Both the position numbers and the translations under genes were made by a program. 14,483 nucleotides of DNA from Tannerella sp. (GTDB lineage Bacteria; Bacteroidota; Bacteroidia; Bacteroidales; Tannerellaceae), in contig JAITPH010000007.1 of the NCBI GenBank assembly GCA_031289515.1, positions 1 through 14,483 on the forward strand, read 5' to 3'. Below are positions 1 through 7,100 of this stretch, in pieces. Position 1 is the first letter of the stretch. The number at the start of each line of letters is the position of its first letter. Below the pieces are notes generated by a model that had not been told where the DNA came from, did no database searches, and was given only the letters and a program-made list of their open reading frames with translations.

Positions 1-514
1 CTAATTTTCCGAAGATGTTCATCTCTTCCAGTAAACCGTTGTTCTCCTTACACGAGGAATAGGCGACATAGACATACTTTACGGGAAACCAGTCCCGCTC
101 GGTGTCTTTCTTTTGAAAATGCAAGTCCGTCCGGATCGCTTCCAGACCTGCGCCCACGCTGAATCCCTTGTTTCCGTCCCAAGAATCCCCGAACGGCGTG
201 ATGGAAAGCCGAGCCATCGCACCGCCGGAAAACGTACCCATGCCCTTGAATTTTTTTGCATTAAACGTAAAGGGCGAATAGCTTTCATAGCCTTCCAGCA
301 GAAAGCGGCACTTCTCATTACCCAGTCCCAGATTTAATCCGAGAATCTCTCCGAAAATTCCACCGCTGGAATTTTTCTCGCTAACTCCTTCGACGGCGGG
401 ATTCCTGTCCCACCGATAGCCGGAAAGACCTCCGGTGAGGCCAAAAATAACCTGTCCGTAGGACGCGGCCGCAATCATAGTGCAGCCAATCAATGTAAAT
501 AACATTTTTCTCAT
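1..514 (-). CDS. Probable exported outer-membrane beta-barrel-type protein, 5' part (C-terminus outside window)
   Basis: An open frame runs from ATG at 514 off the left edge, giving 171 residues with no stop. The N-terminus MRKMLFTLIGCTMIAAASYG is a plausible signal peptide, with cleavage likely after G20 before Q21. The LIGC stretch resembles a lipobox, but its hydrophobic run is very short, so I favour ordinary signal-peptidase I export. The mature part is glycine- and aromatic-rich with alternating polar/apolar stretches (GLTGGLSGYRW, GGAMARLSITPFG, GFSVGAGLEAI), as in porin-family beta-barrel proteins of Bacteroidota. A second ATG lies at 505, but the one at 514 keeps the basic MRK n-region and sits 48 bp from a strong promoter -7 box. 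It is separated from sprA by a 658-bp non-coding region, so it is probably transcribed alone. Family and function are not identified; the beta-barrel call is inferred from composition only. Confidence 0.75.
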   Translation of the reverse strand, partial: MRKMLFTLIGCTMIAAASYGQVIFGLTGGLSGYRWDRNPAVEGVSEKNSSGGIFGEILGLNLGLGNEKCRFLLEGYESYSPFTFNAKKFKGMGTFSGGAMARLSITPFGDSWDGNKGFSVGAGLEAIRTDLHFQKKDTERDWFPVKYVYVAYSSCKENNGLLEEMNIFGKL

Positions 515-561
515 ACTTCTTTAATTTTAAAATTTTTAATACTTTTGTTATATAGTGGCGA

Positions 562-592
562 CAAAGATAAACGTTTTTTTTGAAAAGGACAA
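562..592 (-). promoter_or_regulatory. Bacteroidota-type promoter for the exported protein gene
   Basis: Read on the minus strand, a perfect -7 box TATCTTTG (569-562) matches the TAnnTTTG consensus of the primary sigma factor of Bacteroidota. A TTG at 592-590 lies exactly 20 nt upstream as the -33 element. The -7 box is 48 bp upstream of the ATG at 514, giving a short AT-rich leader. This is the best promoter in the window. Confidence 0.75.
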
Positions 593-659
593 GAAACAAT
601 CAAAAAATAATTCAAAAATTAACCGTTAGCATGAAGTACGGCTGCGTTTTCCCTTGTCC

Positions 660-699
660 GGCATGGCTTCCTCTGTTCGGCGAAGGCGGAAGCCGTGCC
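660..699. repeat. 12-bp imperfect inverted repeat (hairpin)
   Basis: The arms 660-671 (GGCATGGCTTCC) and 688-699 (GGAAGCCGTGCC) pair over all 12 positions around a 16-nt loop. The only non-Watson-Crick position (664/695) is G-U in a plus-strand transcript but A-C in a minus-strand transcript, so the fold suits plus-strand RNA slightly better. No T-run follows on either side, which argues against an intrinsic terminator. Confidence 0.65.
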
Positions 700-724
700 T
701 TTAGCCCCCGACACGGGCGGAACG

Positions 725-847
725 TCGTGCCGAACGGAGACCCAATCGCGCATGCGGTTTTTCTTCCTGCAAAGTGCAGCGACAAAACCTGACGCAAGGT
801 TTTCCTGCAAGTCGGGAGACTTGCTTTCAGCTTCGTGCCGAACGGAG
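725..847. repeat. Direct 15-bp repeat TCGTGCCGAACGGAG, two copies 108 bp apart
   Basis: Identical copies lie at 725-739 and 833-847. A related but imperfect copy in inverted orientation (CTCTGTTCGGCGA) lies at 671-683 inside the loop of the 660-699 hairpin, so it could pair with either direct copy. The second copy ends just before the 21-bp minisatellite. Probably part of a dispersed or duplicated non-coding element; function unknown. Confidence 0.6.
784..824. repeat. Two adjacent perfect 7-bp hairpins
   Basis: Hairpin A is AAAACCT (784-790), 6-nt loop, AGGTTTT (797-803). Hairpin B is GCAAGTC (807-813), loop GGGA, GACTTGC (818-824). Only 3 nt separate them. On the plus strand the loop of B fits the GNRA tetraloop class, which stabilises RNA hairpins; on the minus strand it would be TCCC. 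A weaker 4-bp hairpin (CTGC 767-770 / GCAG 776-779) lies just before. None is followed by a T-run. Confidence 0.6.
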
Positions 848-860
848 GATGATTCGCCGG

Positions 861-1055
861 GGACAACGCGGCGTGCGTTGAGGACAACGCGACGCTCGTT
901 GAGGATAACGCGGCGTGCGTTGAGGATAACGCGGCGTGCGTTGAGGATAACGCGGCGTGCGTTGAGGATAACGCGGCGTGCGCCCGGGATAACGCGACGT
1001 GCGTTGAGGACAGCGCGACGCTCGTTGAGGACAGCGGGACTCTCGCCGGGGACAG
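861..1055. repeat. 21-bp minisatellite, 9 units plus a partial tenth
   Basis: Units start at 861, 882, 903, 924, 945, 966, 987, 1008 and 1029, with a 6-bp partial unit at 1050-1055. The three central units (903-965) are identical, beginning GGATAACGCGGCGTG; units become more diverged towards both ends, the pattern expected of expansion by slippage or unequal crossing-over. Most units contain an internal inverted pair AACGC/GCGTT. The 21-bp length keeps reading frames open (ALRITRR repeats on plus, ALSSTHA or CPQRTPR on minus), but unit differences are not concentrated at one codon position, so there is no sign of selection on a protein. Confidence 0.9.
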
Positions 1056-1094
1056 AATTTTATTATGAACAGCCATGTTTTCCTGTCCGTCCGG

Positions 1095-1129
1095 TCGGAT
1101 TTTTGCAATCCGAATGTTGCGGACTCCGC
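1095..1129. repeat. Two small hairpins just downstream of sprA
   Basis: The first has TCGGATT (1095-1101), a 5-nt loop and AATCCGA (1107-1113). The second has GCGG (1119-1122), loop ACT and CCGC (1126-1129). They lie 44-78 bp beyond the sprA stop in the direction of transcription, where a terminator would be expected. Neither is followed by a T-run on the minus strand, so an intrinsic terminator is not supported; they could still act as 3'-end structures for the sprA mRNA. Confidence 0.4.
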
Positions 1130-1172
1130 GAATCTTACGGAAAGTAATTTGGAATTTCTATTAATGGACAAA

Positions 1173-4100
1173 TCACTCGTTGAGTGAAATCTGGATGCTC
1201 ACGCCATAGTTGGCGTTTGAGGTAGGGTAGGCGGAGCTTGAGACAAGCGGCTCGTTTGTCTGGAGGTCGTAGAATGCGCGCAGGGTCACTTTCTTGCTGA
1301 ACGCATAGTCCGCCTGAAACTGTATCATTTGCGTGACCGTTCCCTGCGTGGCCTGCGTGTAGCCGTCTTCCAGTTTCCGTATCAGCGACAGGTTCTTGCC
1401 GTAGGTATAGTCCAGACGCACGGTGAGGTCGTTGCTGAAGCCGTTCTTCTTTTTCATCTTGAGAACCTTGTTAAATTCGGCGTACTTGTAACCGAGACTC
1501 AGCGTTATGTCGTCCTTGAATACCTCCACCAGCTGGTAGGATGCGACGTTGAGGTTCAGGTTGCGCGTCTTCGTGTATTTCGCGCCCACCGTCATGTCGT
1601 TTATCAGCGTGGCGTCGGCGCCGATAAGCGGGCTGAACGATTCGGTCAGGGAGACGGATGCTATTTCGTAGCCCATCGACGGAATCGGCGCGCCGGTCTC
1701 CGTGTTGCGGACGTAGCCCAGATCGCCGCCGATGCCGGCATTGACCCAGTTCAGGTACGACGTGTAGCCTCCGACATTGTAGATGCACGTATACCGGTGA
1801 TTCAGCGTAAAGGTCTTGAGATACCGGTTGAAGAAAGGCAGCTGGCTCAGACCGTCGTAATTGACGGTCCAGTTGGGCAGCGCGCTCGTTATCGACGGAA
1901 AAGCCGTAAGTCCGACACTGTTCACGTCCCTGTTCGTGTAGGCCGATATGAAGGCCGGAATCAGCACGTCGCTCGAATTGAGACCGATTCCGTTTCCTCC
2001 CGACGCATTGTAGTCCTGACCGGCAAACGGAGTTCCCGCGATAAAACCGGCGTCCGGATATTTCGAGTTGCCGTATCTGCCGCCGATTCTTGCGGCAACC
2101 GTTTTCCGGTTGTCAAGCAGTTTCCGGAAAGCGACGGATTCGTAACCCTTGCGGGCGTCGCCCGAACCGGAGAAGAAACCGCCAAGTCCGATTGTCGTCA
2201 TGTTGAAATTGCCGCTTCTCGTTTCCGGCATTCCGCTGTACATGTACTGTATCTCGGTATCGCGCGAATCCATGTAGTTCATGGTGAGATTCACCTTCAT
2301 CCCCGGCAGCGGCTCTATTTGCGCCGAGCCGGTCAGCGTTTTCGCGGAATTGATCATGGCGGGGGTGATGTTGTCGGCGTTGTGGACGAGCCAGCCGTTG
2401 TCGGCAGCTTCGTTGATAAATTCGCGTCCGGCCTGTCCGAAGGCAAAGCCCCAGCCCGGAGCGCGTCCGGCGGAGGTGGCGCCCTGACCGGCCCAGTCGC
2501 CTATGCCGGGCATGAATCCCGGAATGTACATTCCGTTGTTCATATTGTATTGAAGCCTGACGGAGCGCACCATCATGAGCGTGCGGGCGCTTTGTTCCAT
2601 GATTTTGTAGGCGAGATTCTCCTCTTTTGGCGGCGCGGGCGCGACAGACAGCTTCAGGACTACCGAATCGCGGTTTGTGATGCGGACGCTTGCGTAGTCG
2701 ACGGCTTTATACGTCACCTTGTATTTTTTCGTGCTGTCCACGGCGAGACGCGCCTTGATTATTACGTCTTTCGTCAGCATGTTGTGCCTTACTATCGTGC
2801 CGCTGTCGGGGCTTAGCTTGACTTCCAGCTCCAGCGTCCTCCTTTTGGGCTTTGGGGCGGGTTTGGCGTCGGCGGCGCCCGTTCTGGCGTTTGTCGCTCT
2901 TGTGGCATTGCTTTTCTGGTTTACCTTCTTCAGAAATTCGCTTTTGTTGTAGAGCGATGTCAGGGTGAACGAGCCTTGAATGTCGAACGTCGTCTGGTTT
3001 CTGATGGAATTGCCCAGCGTCGTTTCCTCGTCGACGAAAGCGCCCTTCTCCCAGTTGTATGCCGTTTTATACGTGGCATTGCCGGAAATCCAGTCCAGAA
3101 CCGGAATATGATTGAACGGAAACGTATATGTCGCCGAAAACGTCTGGTCGTAGAGCAGAGGCGTTCCGAGGTCGGCGATGCTTTTCATCACCGTATCGCG
3201 CCATTTGCTGTAGTCGTCGGGATTCTGTTCCCTGTTCACCTGCAGATAGCCCTCTTCAATCCGCGCATTCGTCCCCGACGAAAAGTTTAAAGCCAGATTT
3301 GTCAGCGGACTCCAGCGAAGCGCAAACGCCCTGTCCCAAAGAAAATTCTGACTGAACGAGACCGGAATGTTTCCCGTGTTGTTGACGTTGTTGAGGTCGC
3401 GAAGCTGTATCTCGTAGTAACTTCTTGTTATCGAGTTCTGGAAATCGAAAGACTGCGGAAAATAATTCACGGCAAACTGCTTGAAATATCTCGTATAGCC
3501 GTTGTTTTTCTTGATTTTCGCGAAAGGCTTGAACGGCGGGAGATAGGGCGTGTACTGATACCCGAAATTGCCCTGAAAGTTCTTTGTCGTCTCGTATTCG
3601 GTCTCCGGATTGGTTCGCATTTCGGAATTTGAGGAATATCCCATCGAGAAGTTAGCCGGATCGTAGGGCATCGGCGTCTTGCTTCTTATGTCGATATGCA
3701 CGTTGTTGAGCGCCAGAGCGGAGGTCGTCAGCACGTCGTTTGCAAAACTGCGGACAGAATCCTTTCCCGCTTTTGAAGGTTCGTTGTTGATGGATTCTTG
3801 CAGCAATACGTCCTGGTCTAAGGGATTGTATTGCGGCGAAAACATCTCTCTGGAATACGAATAATAGAGCGGAAGAGCGATTTTGATTTTTTCGGGAAAC
3901 AGTTTGCCGAGTTGAACAGTCGTCGCGAGGCTGAATTGCGAGTAGTTTTCGAGGCTTCGTTCGGAGACGGACTGCTCCAGTCCGCCGAAACCGGCCGTTT
4001 CGATGTTGCCTGTTGCATTGACGGTAGCGAAGTCGGAGATGGCAAGATTGACGTTTGCATTTGCCGCCCAGCCGCCCGATTCGTCGAAATCCGTCACCCG

Positions 4101-7100
4101 GAGTTCGTTTATCCATATCTCGCCGCTCTTCATGTCCTTTGAATTGTTGCGGATGCCGATCATTATGACCTGCACGTCCGACAGGGCGGGATTGCCGATC
4201 ACGCTTATGGTATTTCGCGTCTTGTCGGGGTCGTATTTCGAATAGACGGTGCTGTAGGTTACGCCCTCGCCGTTGCTTTTGGCGCGGTTGCGTTCGAGTT
4301 TCAGGTCTTTCATCGCTTCCATGCTGAAGTCGAGCATGTTTTCGGCGGGCCATACCTCGTCTCTCGCCCTGCTTCCGAAAGCCGTCAGATTCAGGGGGAC
4401 GGAATATTCATAGTAGTTGTTTTTGTAGTCGGAGCCTAAGCGTATGAAGACGGAGAGGTCGCTGTTTTCGAGGCTTGTGATGTCGTCGACAAACTTTTCG
4501 GCATGTACGAAAAGCTGCATTCTCTTGTAGCGGCGCAGGTCGTAGCTTGTCGTCTTGTAGACTGCGCGGGCGTCCTGCGATGCGAGGTTTGTCACTTTCA
4601 GCGACAGCGACTGCTCGTTTTGCTGGCGCAACTGCGGCTGATTCGGGTCCGTGATGCGTGTAACGCCCGGAGGAAGCACGTAGTTTATCGGGTCGCGGTC
4701 GCTGTTTTCCTCGATATTTACGGTAGATACCGTCAGATTGCCGGAGACCGACGGCACAACGTCGGCTTTGTGGAGCGGCTGCTGGTAAGTGCGCCACTCG
4801 CCGCGAACCAGCGAGAACTTGCCGAAACGCAATATGGCAGTCTCTTGAAAACCGGTCATGAAAACGCGCATGAAACGAATCGAACTGAAATCGGAAATCG
4901 AGCCTACCTTGTTGCTGTATTCCCTGACGGGAATCTTGAACTGATACCACGTCACTTCTTCCTGCGTTCCGTTGGGCAGGCGCACGCTGGCAACACGTTT
5001 GTCGACGATATTGTTCGTTCCGACAATCATGTTTTCCGGTCTGACGGAGACGCGGTACTGGAAATATTTTTCATTTTCGTTGAGCGTGTTGTCGTGGTTG
5101 AAATCTTCTGCGTCGGGAAGCATTTTCGCCGATGTGCCGTATGATTCGTCCGTCTCGCTCGATTCTTTGGAGTTGCCCTCGACGCCGTTGTAATGTTTGT
5201 ATCTCGTGAGGATGTCCGCCTGATCCCTGTCGTATTTAAGGCTGCGGAAATAGCTGTAGTCGTCGCCGGCCGGGTCGTTCATCGGCGAAAACGGATCGTT
5301 TTGCATTTGCAGAAGCGTTTCCTGCGACAGAGTGCTCTCCAGTTTTCGCAAATATTCGTCGTAAGCCGGAAACGAGCCGTCTCTTTTGCGCTCTTCTTCC
5401 GACGAGATGCCGTTGAATCCGACGTCCTGCAGTCTGCGCGTGCCCGCCGTGTTGTCGAAAGCATAGACGGTGCTTTGCTGTTTTGGCACTTTGCCCCATG
5501 CCGTCGTGTCTACCTGCGACATGTCGCCGTCGATAGGCAAACCGTTCTCGAAGAATTTCTTTTCGTCTTTAAGCACGTCTTCCGATATTTCGCCGAGATT
5601 GAAGTACAGATCGCCTCCTTTATTCTGCGGATTGTAAATAAACGGATCCATAACCCAAAACTCGATATATTGAATATTCGCCGTCTCGAAATCCGTCTGG
5701 TCGAGGCTTCGCATCATACCGCCCCAGCGCTTTTCCGGATTCATCAGCGTTCCGTCGCTGTTTATATTGTCGGCGTCGAGGTTGTAGTGTCCGCGCTCTT
5801 GCGGATAATAAGCCAGATTCAAAACGTTAAGGTAGCTGTTTTCGTTATATCCGAGGTCTCTGTCGGGAAAAAGCTCTTTCGACAGTATGGCTCTGACATG
5901 GTGATTCGAAATATCGTCGTCGCTCATGTACGAGGGACGGAGCGACGAGTTCTTGCGCGTGAAAATGCCGTCGATATAATACCACGAAAACAGAGCGCGG
6001 TTTTTGCCGTATTCAACATTGTTTGTCAGTCCGGCTTCGGGAAACAGCGCCGTCGTCGTGTTATTGTCGTAAGGCGTGCTTGCCAGATTCCAGAAATACG
6101 GATTAAGCAGGTCAAACTCGCTTTGCGTCGATTCGAAATCGTCGAGATACGAACTTTCGCCCGCATATTCGTTTTGATAGTGTCCGGCTATAAGATGCGC
6201 AAATTCCGCATTGACGGAGAAACTGCTCGGCTGTGTCAGCGACAGTATCGGCAGCATGTCGAACATGTTTGTCAGCCACTGGCTCTGACCCTTATAATCG
6301 AAGTTAAATCCCCAGAGGGTGTTCTTGACGGATTCTTCGCCGAACGAAATCTTCGTCGTCTGAGGCATCTCCGATAGGTGCATTATCGTCGCTCCAAAAT
6401 TGAAATCCTTTGAGAATGCGTAATTCAGGTCTACTCCCAGCATCGTTTTTCGCTGCATGCTGAAGGAAGCCTGATCTTCGAGCGATGCGCTTATCGACGC
6501 ATTGCTCGACAGCAGATTCTCGTTGAGGATTGTCACCGTTCCCGAACTGTAATTGACGATATAATCCACATTTTCGGTAAGTACTATGCCGTTGGCTTTG
6601 ACGATGACCGAGCCGCGCGCAACGTTGGTGGCGTTTAGATTCAACGTGTTCGATGACGAGCCTGAAAATTGCCCGCGCATCATAAACCGGTTTTTCTCCG
6701 CAATCTGCTTGGCTATCGTCAGCGTCGAATCGTACAGTTCCTGATACACGTACTTGTCGGCGATGGCGTCGTTTCCTATTGCCTCGCGCAGATGTTTCCC
6801 GAAAGGCTCGACGACAGGGAATATTATTCGTCCGTTACTCGTGTTGATGGTAAAACCCTCGACAAAATCAAAAAATCCGTCGCCGTTACCGCCCGGAACG
6901 ACTTCGTTGTTGGAGTTCAACCGGTCAAGATTCATCACCTTGAGCAGTGTCCTGTCTTTTATGTCTCCTTCGGGAATGGTGTAGACGTAAGTTCCCGCCG
7001 TGTCGCTTTGATAGACTATGTCGAGCCTGAACTTCTTGCTCTGTATCGAATAAGCGTTGAGCAGCGAATAGATATTTTTCATCATCAAGTTCCAGAAAGG

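Larger units (their letters stand above)
515..1172. other. 658-bp non-coding region between sprA and the exported protein gene
   Basis: From left to right it holds the leader and promoter of the minus-strand gene (515-592), an AT-rich stretch to about 630, a GC-rich structured stretch (650-850) with hairpins and a duplicated 15-mer, a 21-bp minisatellite (861-1055), and two small hairpins next to the sprA stop. Open frames across the GC-rich part exist on both strands. They are explained by a stop-free repeat whose length is a multiple of three, and the encoded sequences are pure repeat translations, so I do not call a gene. I found no tRNA, rRNA or transposase remnant here. Confidence 0.7.

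Noticed and set aside
381..599. 72-residue minus-strand frame starting upstream of the exported protein gene
   Set aside because: It runs through the promoter and an Ile/Lys-rich leader and uses a different frame from the signal-peptide-bearing gene that starts at 514.
861..1055. CRISPR array
   Set aside because: The 21-bp units are contiguous with no unique spacers, and no cas genes are in the window.
612..1076. 154-residue minus-strand frame with ALSSTHA repeats, and an overlapping 150-residue plus-strand frame with ALRITRR repeats
   Set aside because: Both are translations of the stop-free 21-bp minisatellite and flanking GC-rich hairpins. Unit differences are not concentrated at one codon position, there is no domain, and frames are open on both strands at once.
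1095..1129. Intrinsic terminator for sprA
   Set aside because: Hairpins are present but short and without a T-run on the transcribed strand; listed as hairpins only.
1329..2816. 495-residue plus-strand frame inside sprA
   Set aside because: It is antisense to the certain sprA reading frame and is explained by that gene's codon use; its sequence is Arg/Val-rich with no recognisable domain.
5193..6377. 394-residue plus-strand frame inside sprA
   Set aside because: Antisense shadow of sprA with the same low-information composition; no promoter or family match seen.
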